NCBI GenBank assembly: GCA_023260175.1
Contig: JALQWD010000015.1
Coordinates: 1 to 5,695, forward strand
Origin: Candidatus Nanopelagicaceae bacterium
GTDB taxonomy: Bacteria; Actinomycetota; Actinomycetes; Nanopelagicales; Nanopelagicaceae
Reading direction: 5' to 3'
DNA: 5,695 nucleotides
Numbering within the stretch: the first letter of the stretch is position 1; each line of letters starts with the position of its first letter. The notes below the pieces were generated by a model. The model made no database searches. It worked only from the letters and a program-made list of their open reading frames with translations, and was not told the origin of the DNA. The position numbers and the translations under genes are program-made. Of the stretch, positions 1 to 5,564 are shown piece by piece.

Positions 1-2
1 AG

Positions 3-506
3 AAAGTTGTGCTAAACGCCGAATTTCTGATGCCGGGGGATCCAGAAGATCAAAAGATGCTTGATGTGTGCGAAGAATCAATGTGGCGCGGAATTGCAGC
101 AGGAAAGAAGGGCGCCAAACTTTCCGATATCGGCCATGCAATCGAAGAGTATGTAAATTCTCAAGGTAGTTACGGAATATTGCGTGAATATGGTGGACAT
201 GGAATTGGCACTTCCATGCATATGGAACCGCATGTTCTAAATTATGGAAAACCTGGCCATGGACCTGATTTAGTTGAAGGTATTTGTCTTGCAATCGAAC
301 CTATGATCACCAGAGGAACACATAAGACCAAAGTCCTTAGTGACGATTGGACTGTTGTAAGCCAAGATAAATCTCGGGGCTCGCACTTTGAAAATTCATA
401 TTGCATCGCCCCCGATGGCAAGCCATTTGTTTTAACTGCGCTAGATGGAGGCAAGGCGGAACTTGCACGTTTAGGCGTAGAAATTTCAGATATTTTCGAT
501 AAGTAA
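3..506 (+). CDS. map: Methionine aminopeptidase type I, 3' part
   Basis: This is the C-terminal part of a cytosolic metalloprotease that removes the initiator methionine from new proteins. The reading frame is open to the left edge, so the gene starts outside the window; the GTG at position 9 is only an in-frame valine codon. Numbering from that codon, the visible family motifs are YGGHGIG (metal ligand His64), MHMEPHV (substrate-binding His71), AIEPM (metal ligand Glu97) and SHFEN (metal ligand Glu128). The two aspartate ligands expected nearer the N-terminus lie before the window. The C-terminus ends with a short charged tail after the FVLT strand, as in other actinobacterial copies. In actinobacteria map usually follows secY and adk. 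It ends in TAA, followed by a 117-nt spacer before the transporter genes. The identification is secure from the motifs; only the N-terminal extent is unknown. Confidence 0.95.
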   Translation, partial: KVVLNAEFLMPGDPEDQKMLDVCEESMWRGIAAGKKGAKLSDIGHAIEEYVNSQGSYGILREYGGHGIGTSMHMEPHVLNYGKPGHGPDLVEGICLAIEPMITRGTHKTKVLSDDWTVVSQDKSRGSHFENSYCIAPDGKPFVLTALDGGKAELARLGVEISDIFDK

Positions 507-523
507 TAGAAAAGTTACTTAAT

Positions 524-554
524 TTCATTCAATTTGGCTCACTAAGCCTATAAA
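524..554 (+). promoter_or_regulatory. Weak candidate promoter for the tct operon
   Basis: TATAAA at 549-554 resembles a -10 box. The best upstream hexamer, TTCATT at 524-529, is a poor -35 box at 19 bp spacing. If used, transcription would begin near 561 and leave a leader of about 60 nt containing the C-rich tract. A separate promoter is expected because the tct genes are functionally unrelated to map, but the sequence support is weak. Confidence 0.25.
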
Positions 555-590
555 TTCTCCCCATTCCCGCCTCATCCCCGCTTTTTAGGC
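553..590 (+). terminator. C-rich, G-poor tract after map (possible Rho-dependent termination site)
   Basis: Positions 541-590 contain 20 C and only 5 G, in a region otherwise AT-rich. A 6-bp inverted repeat (AGCCTA at 545-550, TAGGCT at 586-591) flanks the C-rich run. No stable GC hairpin followed by a T run is present, so a classical intrinsic terminator is not supported. A C-over-G bubble just after a stop codon is typical of Rho loading regions, so this could end the upstream secY–adk–map transcript. Other readings are an untranslated leader of tctC or a protein-binding site. Confidence 0.25.
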
Positions 591-623
591 TGGAAATTAA
601 ATTTAAAAAAGAGAGAAGAGCTA

Positions 624-1763
624 ATGAAAACAAAGAAGTTTTTTGGCGCGATTGCAGTTGCTGCAACTTCAGCATTGGTACTTAGTGGAACTGCAACTTC
701 TTATGCAGCTCCAAAGCCAGCATCGAAGGCAACTGTTGGAGCTGATTGCACAGAAGCCGCAGCCGCAAAAGGAACTACCGCGCCAGGCAAAGGCGTTGAT
801 GGCACTGACCTAACATGCATGGTTGTCACAACCGGAACTCTAAAAGGTCAAACAAAGTGGTGGTATAAAGATGTTAAGCCAATTTCTAAGCTCGAATGGG
901 TAGCTTCTTCAGGTGTTGGTGGTGGCTATGGCACAACTGCAATTGCATTTGCTGATGCCATGAAAGCTGAAGGCATGCTTAGTGATTACACCGTTTCATA
1001 CAAGTCTGGTGGTTCAGGAACTGTAGGTCTTGGCTACTTCCAAGATCAGAAGAATCGTTCAGATGTTGCATTTATTAATGGCTTTGCGATGGTCGCAGGT
1101 GTTGCATCAACAAAGTCAAAGTTAAAGCTTGGCGATAACACACAAATTTCAGGCTTGATGCGTGAATGGGAAGCAATTGTGGTTCCTGCTTCATCTAAGT
1201 ACCGCACCATTAATCAACTATTAGATGACATCAAGGCAGATCCAAAGAGCATGCCAATTGCTGGTGGTTCAAAGGGAACTGTTGACCATGTATTCATGGG
1301 TCTATTAGTTGAGAAAGTTGGAGTTGAAGCAACTGCGATGAATTATGTTCCTTATGCAGGTGGCGGAGAAGTTACAACTTCTGTACTTTCAAAGCAAACT
1401 GTTGCTGGCGTTTCAGGAACCTCTGAATTTGCATCATATGTAAAGGCTGGAAAGCTACGAGTTCTTGCGCTTTCATCAGCCAAGCCACTTGCTTCAATCA
1501 AGGGTAAGACTTTGATTCAGCAGGGAATTGATATGACCTTCGGTAACTGGCGTGGTTTTGATACATCTGGCTCAATGTCGCCAGCTGATCGCCTTAACTT
1601 CGCAAAGGTTGCAGATGTTGTACGTGCAGGTAATGCATGGAAAGCAACTTTGAAGGCAAAAGATTGGACAGATCTTGAGTTCCGTGGAAATGACTTCAAG
1701 TCATTTATCACAGAGCAGACAACTTCAATCACCAAGCTACTTGTAAGCCTTGGTCTTGCTTAA
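624..1763 (+). CDS. tctC: Tripartite tricarboxylate transporter substrate-binding protein (TctC family)
   Basis: This 379-residue secreted protein should capture a carboxylate-type solute outside the membrane and deliver it to the TctA/TctB channel. Residues 1-28 form a signal peptide: basic MKTKK, a hydrophobic stretch, then a likely cleavage site after SYA. There is no lipobox cysteine, so lipid anchoring is not indicated. Residues about 40-82 form an extra small module with the protein's only two cysteines (Cys42, Cys65) and a WW pair at 79-80, probably joined by a disulfide. The TctC fold follows from about residue 88, with GVGGGYGTTA (97-106) where the family has its glycine-rich ligand loop, the segment VVPASSKYRTINQLL and the GGSKGTVDH and NYVPYAGGGEV motifs. 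The ATG start has a weak purine-rich ribosome site (611-620). It leads the operon, with tctB starting directly after its stop. The ligand cannot be told; citrate is only the founding example of the family. Confidence 0.9.
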   Translation: MKTKKFFGAIAVAATSALVLSGTATSYAAPKPASKATVGADCTEAAAAKGTTAPGKGVDGTDLTCMVVTTGTLKGQTKWWYKDVKPISKLEWVASSGVGGGYGTTAIAFADAMKAEGMLSDYTVSYKSGGSGTVGLGYFQDQKNRSDVAFINGFAMVAGVASTKSKLKLGDNTQISGLMREWEAIVVPASSKYRTINQLLDDIKADPKSMPIAGGSKGTVDHVFMGLLVEKVGVEATAMNYVPYAGGGEVTTSVLSKQTVAGVSGTSEFASYVKAGKLRVLALSSAKPLASIKGKTLIQQGIDMTFGNWRGFDTSGSMSPADRLNFAKVADVVRAGNAWKATLKAKDWTDLEFRGNDFKSFITEQTTSITKLLVSLGLA

Positions 1764-2258
1764 TTGAAAAAAATCTCTAAAGAGGCAGTGGGAGAGCTCG
1801 CATTTGCGGGCTCTCTTCTGCTGCTTGGCTTAATAGTATTAATTGATACCAAGAACATGGAAGTGCCGCCAGGATCTGGCAGCGTGGGACCTCAAGTTTT
1901 CCCAACCATTATCGGAATCTTTATTGTTTTAGTTTCATTATTTTTGGCAACTGAAGTTTTACGTGGAAACTATGGCCAACCTGAAGGTACCGAATTCGGT
2001 GAAATCAAATCAGAGACTGATTTCAAAACTTTAGGAACGGTGAGTGCATCCATTCTTACCTACCCATTCTTAATTGAACGTGCCGGTTTCGTAATCGCAT
2101 CTACCGTAGTTTTCTTCGGCGTTGGATTTGCATATGGTGCTCGCAAATTAATTAAGAATTTAGCTATTGCACTAATTTTCGCCCTGGTGGTCTATTTAAC
2201 TTTCACAAAGTTATTGAGCGTTGAATTGCCAGCCGGAATTTTGAAGGGGATTCTATGA
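1764..2258 (+). CDS. tctB: Tripartite tricarboxylate transporter small membrane subunit (TctB family)
   Basis: This 164-residue membrane protein is the small, poorly conserved partner of TctA in a secondary solute transporter driven by an ion gradient. It starts with a short basic segment (MKKISKE). Hydrophobic segments lie near residues 11-27, 44-64, 88-105, 107-124 and 129-150. Family marks are GSVGPQVFPTIIG (39-51) after the first helix, the RAGF motif (106-109), and the C-terminal FTKLLSVELPAGIL. The start is a TTG that directly follows the TAA of tctC (TAATTG) with no clear Shine-Dalgarno sequence, so translation probably depends on ribosomes finishing tctC. The alternative GTG at 1788 would cut into the first helix and has a badly spaced purine run. 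The gene overlaps tctA by 4 nt (ATGA). Size, motifs and position between tctC and tctA agree. Confidence 0.88.
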   Translation: MKKISKEAVGELAFAGSLLLLGLIVLIDTKNMEVPPGSGSVGPQVFPTIIGIFIVLVSLFLATEVLRGNYGQPEGTEFGEIKSETDFKTLGTVSASILTYPFLIERAGFVIASTVVFFGVGFAYGARKLIKNLAIALIFALVVYLTFTKLLSVELPAGILKGIL

Positions 2259-3763
2259 ACAACGTAGAGTCGCTATTACAAGGTTTTGCAAGCGCGCTAA
2301 CTTTGACCAACTTAATGTTTGGTCTATTGGGTACATTTTTAGGAACTCTAGTTGGAGTTCTACCAGGTATTGGTCCGGCGCTAGCAATTGCGCTGCTGCT
2401 ACCGATTACTTATTCCATTAATCCTGCATCTGCTCTGATTATGTTCGCCGCTATTTATTACGGTGCAATGTATGGCGGATCAACAACCTCAATTTTATTA
2501 AACACTCCTGGCGAATCCGGTTCAGTTATTACTGCGCTTGAAGGCCATCAGATGGCAAAACGTGGTCGCGCTGGCGCTGCACTTGCAACAGCTGCGATAG
2601 GTTCATTCGTAGCCGGAACAATTGCTACGGCGGTATTAGCTTTCGCAGCACCATCGCTGGCAAACGTGGCAATTTCAGTGACAGCCGCTGATTATTTCGC
2701 GCTGATGCTGGTTGCTTTTATGACAGTCGGATCCCTACTTGGCTCATCAATGATTCGTGGCATGGTTTCACTTTCTGTCGGTTTAGCACTTGGTTTAGTT
2801 GGTTCCGATCTTCAATCAGGCGCAGTTCGTTTAACATTCGGTAATTTGCACGCAATCGATGGCATCGAAACAGTTACGGTAATCGTTTCTATCTTTGCTC
2901 TTGGTGAAGCTTTATACATTGCAGGTCGTGCAAAGGAGAGCGGTTGGTCGCTTATCCAAATGCAAGGTAAAGCACTAATGACTCGCGAAGATTGGAAGCG
3001 ATCATGGAAGCCATGGTTACGTGGCACCGGTATCGGTTTCCCTCTTGGCATCATGCCGGCAGGCGGATCAGAAGTTCCGACATTCTTAAGTTATTCAGTT
3101 GAGAAGAATTTATCTAAGAATAAAGATGAATTCGGTAAAGGTGCAATCGAAGGCGTTGCTGGTCCAGAAGCAGCAAATAATGCGAATGCTGCCGGTGCGC
3201 TAGTTCCGCTACTTGCACTTGGTCTGCCAACTTCCGCAACCGCTGCCGTTATCTTGGTTGCATTCCAAACTTACAACATTCAGACAGGTCCATTGCTATT
3301 TGCAACAAATCCAGATGTAGTTTGGACTTTAATTGCCGCGCTATTTGTGGGTAATACTTTGCTTCTTATTCTCAATCTTCCATTTGTGAAGATTTGGGTT
3401 AAGTTATTAAAGATTCCTAAACCTTATCTCTTTGCAGGTATTACAACATTTGCGCTTATGGGCGCATATGTTGCTAATAATGCGATCTTTGATTTATGGA
3501 TTGCCCTTGGCGTTGCAGTGGTTGGTTATTTCTTCCGTCGATTTGGTGTGCCAATTACGCCACTAATTATCGGTTTGATTCTTGGACCAATGGCTGAACT
3601 TCAGATGCGACGTGCACTGCAAATTAGCGGTGGTGATCCTGCTGCGCTCTTTGCAACACCGCTTTCTAAAGTGCTTTACGCAGTGCTTGCGATAGTGGTT
3701 TTTGCGCCATTTGTATGGCGTGCGATCAAAAAACGCAGTATTAAGTACCCGAAACAGAGTTAA
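2255..3763 (+). CDS. tctA: Tripartite tricarboxylate transporter large membrane subunit (TctA family)
   Basis: This 502-residue polytopic protein is the transport channel of the system and has the usual family length. The N-terminal half carries [17 protein letters not shown] (34-50), [20 protein letters not shown] (68-87) and [15 protein letters not shown] (96-110). The C-terminal half carries the related [16 protein letters not shown] (265-280), then [24 protein letters not shown] (293-310) and [12 protein letters not shown] (320-331). The two PGIGP/PAGGSE motifs reflect the internal two-fold repeat of the family. [15 protein letters not shown] (441-455) is the conserved C-terminal motif, and the protein ends in a basic cytoplasmic tail. 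The ATG overlaps the tctB stop, and AAGGGGA at 2244-2250 gives a good ribosome site 4 nt before it. The PAGGSE and GLPTS versions of the motifs are, from memory, a common TctA subfamily. The family call is secure; the substrate is unknown. Confidence 0.96.
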   Translation: MNNVESLLQGFASALTLTNLMFGLLGTFLGTLVGVLPGIGPALAIALLLPITYSINPASALIMFAAIYYGAMYGGSTTSILLNTPGESGSVITALEGHQMAKRGRAGAALATAAIGSFVAGTIATAVLAFAAPSLANVAISVTAADYFALMLVAFMTVGSLLGSSMIRGMVSLSVGLALGLVGSDLQSGAVRLTFGNLHAIDGIETVTVIVSIFALGEALYIAGRAKESGWSLIQMQGKALMTREDWKRSWKPWLRGTGIGFPLGIMPAGGSEVPTFLSYSVEKNLSKNKDEFGKGAIEGVAGPEAANNANAAGALVPLLALGLPTSATAAVILVAFQTYNIQTGPLLFATNPDVVWTLIAALFVGNTLLLILNLPFVKIWVKLLKIPKPYLFAGITTFALMGAYVANNAIFDLWIALGVAVVGYFFRRFGVPITPLIIGLILGPMAELQMRRALQISGGDPAALFATPLSKVLYAVLAIVVFAPFVWRAIKKRSIKYPKQS

Positions 3764-3766
3764 TTA

Positions 3767-4927
3767 ATGGCAGTTGAAGTTTGGGCTAGACGATTATTAA
3801 TTAGCTCTACCTTCACGCAAGCCACGATGTATGTCGTGCGCCCGTTTATCACTTATCGAGCGATCGAAATAGATGCGGGCGCAACGGCAATCGGTTTAAT
3901 TGGTGCAATCTATGCGCTCTTTCCTGTTTTACTTGCACTTAAATTTGGAAGCTGGGTTGGAAAATATGGCGAAGGCAAGTTCTTAGTAGTCGGCACCTTT
4001 TCGTTAATTGCTTCTTGTACCTCTTTGGTATTCACAAATAGCGTTCCAACTTTGGCGATGGCAACTGCCTTTGCTGGCCTTTCGCATCTGGCATTAATGG
4101 TTGGCGGTCAAACCATGGTTGCCTTACGTGCACCAAAATCGGATTACAACAGATTGTTTGGTTACTACACTTTTAGCGCTTCGCTTGGGCATACCTTTGG
4201 TCCGGTGATTGCTGGTCTACTAGCTGGATCACTTGCAAACGGAATGCCTAAACATTCGAACTATGCTTTCTTCTTTGCAATTGCGCTATCAACTATTGCG
4301 CTGATTCCTACTTTTAAGTGGCGCAATAGCGCTCCGACAGTTAAAGCTGCGGAAGAGCAGAGCAATACTTGGGCAGCTGCAAAATCTATGTTGTCACGTA
4401 AAGAGATTTCGCTAGCAGTATTTATCTCAATGGCAATCTCTTCTACTTTAGATTTATTAGTTATCTTCTTGCCATTACTAGGTAAAGAGCGCGCGATTGA
4501 TCCAGCGCTAATTGGATTAATTATCTCTTTACGAGCAGTTGGTTCTATGGGTTCTCGTTTAATTTTAGGAAAAGTTAGCCAGCACATAAGCGATAAGACT
4601 TTGCTTTTATCTACAACCACAGTTTCAATGCTCGCTTGCGTTGGAATGGTTTATACAGATAACGCCGCAATCCTCGGAGCTCTCGTCTTTATCGCCGGTT
4701 TCTCATCAGGATTTGGCCAACCACTCACGATGGCGCTGATTTCTCTGCGCACCAAGGCAGATGAACGAGCACTTGCAGTATCTGCCAGATTGACCGGCAA
4801 TCGCTTGGGCCAATTTGTCCTTCCGGTAGCTGCTGGATTTCTAGCGAATGGAGCCGGAGTTGGGGCGGTTTTCTGGTCGATGGCCGCCCTTTTAGGCGCC
4901 AGCTTGGTCGCATCTGCGGCGGAATGA
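3767..4927 (+). CDS. Major facilitator superfamily permease
   Basis: This 386-residue protein is almost entirely hydrophobic and has about twelve predicted membrane helices in two halves. A charged cytoplasmic loop (about residues 185-213) separates the halves. The helix 2-3 loop carries a degenerate MFS motif A (GSWVGKYGEGKF, 61-72), and its counterpart in the second half is MGSRLILGKVSQHISDK (261-277). GHTFGPVIAGLLAG (141-154) resembles motif C of helix 5, which is typical of antiporters. A basic and polar RLTGNRLGQF segment (341-350) begins helix 11. The ATG lies 3 nt after the tctA stop with no strong Shine-Dalgarno sequence, so it is probably translated by coupling and belongs to the same operon. 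It could export a product or counter-substrate of the compound taken up by TctCBA, or act independently. The sequence gives no substrate. The protein ends right after its last helix, which is short but not clearly truncated. Confidence 0.85.
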   Translation: MAVEVWARRLLISSTFTQATMYVVRPFITYRAIEIDAGATAIGLIGAIYALFPVLLALKFGSWVGKYGEGKFLVVGTFSLIASCTSLVFTNSVPTLAMATAFAGLSHLALMVGGQTMVALRAPKSDYNRLFGYYTFSASLGHTFGPVIAGLLAGSLANGMPKHSNYAFFFAIALSTIALIPTFKWRNSAPTVKAAEEQSNTWAAAKSMLSRKEISLAVFISMAISSTLDLLVIFLPLLGKERAIDPALIGLIISLRAVGSMGSRLILGKVSQHISDKTLLLSTTTVSMLACVGMVYTDNAAILGALVFIAGFSSGFGQPLTMALISLRTKADERALAVSARLTGNRLGQFVLPVAAGFLANGAGVGAVFWSMAALLGASLVASAAE

Positions 4928-4944
4928 CCTCGATTTGCCCCGAT

Positions 4945-4973
4945 TTGTTCATATCCACGAGCGTAAATAGAAT
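4945..4973 (+). promoter_or_regulatory. Candidate promoter of infA–rpmJ
   Basis: TTGTTC (4945-4950) and TAGAAT (4968-4973) match -35 and -10 boxes of the main sigma factor at the ideal 17-bp spacing. Transcription would begin near 4980, leaving a leader of about 45 nt before infA. The site lies in the only sizeable gap between the MFS gene and infA, where a promoter is needed if the translation genes are not to depend on the transporter operon. A short direct repeat (CGATTTG at 4931-4937 and 4941-4947) overlaps its upstream edge. Confidence 0.5.
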
Positions 4974-5025
4974 TACTCTTCGCGCCTCAAAGCGGGGCGG
5001 TTCGATTTAGGGACAGGCAGGGGAC

Positions 5026-5247
5026 TTGGCTAAAGAGGGTAGCGCCATCGAAATGGAAGGCGTTGTTGCTGAAGCTTTGCCTAATGCAATGTTCCGAGTT
5101 GAATTATCAAACGGACATAAAGTTCTTGCGCACATCAGTGGCAAGATGCGAAAAAATTATATTCGCATTCTTCCTGCAGACCGTGTGATTGTTGAAATGA
5201 GTCCGTACGACCTAACAAAAGGTCGAATTATTTATCGTTATAAATAA
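5026..5247 (+). CDS. infA: Translation initiation factor IF-1
   Basis: IF-1 binds the A site of the 30S subunit during initiation and works with IF-2 and IF-3. The 73-residue product is a single OB-fold (S1-like) domain of normal length, with the nearly invariant stretch [20 protein letters not shown], then [30 protein letters not shown] and the C-terminal YRYK. The start is a TTG, chosen because it gives the conserved MAK N-terminus; the next in-frame ATG (5053) would remove the first nine residues. The ribosome site is AGGCAGGGGA at 5015-5024, where AGG at 5015-5017 has workable spacing and the GGGG run sits very close to the start. A candidate promoter lies 50-80 nt upstream. rpmJ follows after 39 nt, as in other actinobacteria. 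The identification is certain. Confidence 0.98.
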   Translation: MAKEGSAIEMEGVVAEALPNAMFRVELSNGHKVLAHISGKMRKNYIRILPADRVIVEMSPYDLTKGRIIYRYK

Positions 5248-5257
5248 TTAAGAATTA

Positions 5258-5275
5258 TTTATTTCGAGAAATAAG
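5258..5275 (+). promoter_or_regulatory. Small hairpin before the rpmJ ribosome site
   Basis: TTATTT (5259-5264) and AAATAA (5269-5274) form a 6-bp stem closed by a CGAG loop, with a possible extra T·G pair at 5258/5275. It ends exactly where the rpmJ Shine-Dalgarno sequence GAAGGAG (5275-5281) begins. An A/T-only stem is weak. It could tune ribosome access or protect the transcript, but chance is also likely in such an AT-rich spacer. Confidence 0.3.
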
Positions 5276-5286
5276 AAGGAGAACAA

Positions 5287-5400
5287 ATGAAGGTGCAACC
5301 AAGCGTTAAGAAGATCTGCGATAAGTGCAAGGTCATTCGACGCAAAGGACGCGTTATGGTCATTTGCGAAAACCTTCGCCATAAGCAGCGCCAAGGTTAA
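5287..5400 (+). CDS. rpmJ: 50S ribosomal protein L36 (bL36), zinc-binding form
   Basis: This 37-residue protein is a small late-assembling component of the large ribosomal subunit. The translation opens with [14 protein letters not shown] and closes with [11 protein letters not shown], matching the standard L36 over its full length. Cys11, Cys14, Cys27 and His32 are the complete zinc ribbon, so this is the zinc-containing form rather than the cysteine-free paralogue made by some bacteria under zinc shortage. The ATG is preceded by a strong ribosome site GAAGGAG (5275-5281) with a 5-nt spacer. It lies between infA and rpsM in the expected order and is followed by an unusually long 164-nt structured spacer. 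Confidence 0.98.
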   Translation: MKVQPSVKKICDKCKVIRRKGRVMVICENLRHKQRQG

Positions 5401-5421
5401 TTAAATAAATAAAAGTAAATA

Positions 5422-5547
5422 ACGCGAAAAAAAGTACGCGTGATGCGACTTATTAGTTAGATGCAAATCTAATTAGTAAGACCTCTGGTCCGATAGGCCG
5501 GAGATAATGTTGAGAAACATTATGAGCATCGCGGAGGACCTATCGGA
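5422..5547 (+). promoter_or_regulatory. Structured leader RNA upstream of rpsM (four-way junction with loop–tail pairing)
   Basis: The rpmJ–rpsM spacer can fold as follows. P1 is 5442-5446 with 5526-5530 (GATGC/GCATC). P2 is 5449-5462 with 5467-5480, 14 bp with two G·U pairs and a GCAA loop. P3 is 5483-5488 with 5498-5503 (CTCTGG/CCGGAG). P4 is 5504-5511 with 5516-5523, 8 perfect bp and a GAGA loop. The 9-nt P3 loop (5489-5497, TCCGATAGG) is fully complementary to 5539-5547 (CCTATCGGA), six nt before the rpsM ribosome site. The junction linkers are short, and GA (5447-5448) facing GA (5524-5525) could form tandem sheared G·A pairs on P1. A weaker hairpin (5422-5426/5437-5441) abuts P1. G·U pairs and two GNRA loops point to selection on RNA. 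The position suggests control of rpsM translation, possibly by S4 as in the E. coli alpha operon; that ligand is inference. Confidence 0.75.
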
Positions 5548-5552
5548 AACTT

Positions 5553-5558
5553 AAAGGA
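5553..5558 (+). promoter_or_regulatory. rpsM ribosome binding site
   Basis: AAAGGA with a 6-nt spacer to the ATG at 5565 is the functional ribosome site by spacing. A stronger GGAGG at 5533-5537 lies 27 nt before the start with no usable start codon after it. That copy sits between P1 and the pseudoknot strand of the leader RNA, and its GAGG can pair with CCTC at 5482-5485. Confidence 0.7.
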
Positions 5559-5564
5559 ATATAG

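Noticed and set aside
1788..2258. GTG at 1788 as the tctB start
   Set aside because: The purine run is only 2 nt before it and the start would remove the basic segment preceding the first helix; the TTG adjacent to the tctC stop fits translational coupling better.
3056..3100. TctA motif PAGGSE and the later GLPTS as unusual replacements of PGAG and GIPGS
   Set aside because: From memory these are shared by a large TctA subfamily, so they mark the subfamily and do not indicate loss of function.
4261..4620. Long antisense open frame opposite the MFS gene
   Set aside because: It is a mirror of the hydrophobic coding sequence on the other strand, with no ribosome site and no recognisable protein motif.
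4983..5000. CGCCT/GGGCG pairing in the infA leader as a regulatory hairpin
   Set aside because: It is only about 5 bp including a wobble pair, with nothing to distinguish it from chance.
5422..5441. Hairpin ACGCG/CGCGT after rpmJ as an intrinsic terminator
   Set aside because: The stem has only 5 bp with a 10-nt A-rich loop and no T run follows; it is better seen as a side arm of the rpsM leader.
5442..5547. Known riboswitch such as SAM-IV or cobalamin, which also combine a multi-way junction with loop pairing
   Set aside because: I do not see their conserved core sequences, and the position before rpsM points to ribosomal protein control; a covariance-model scan would settle it.
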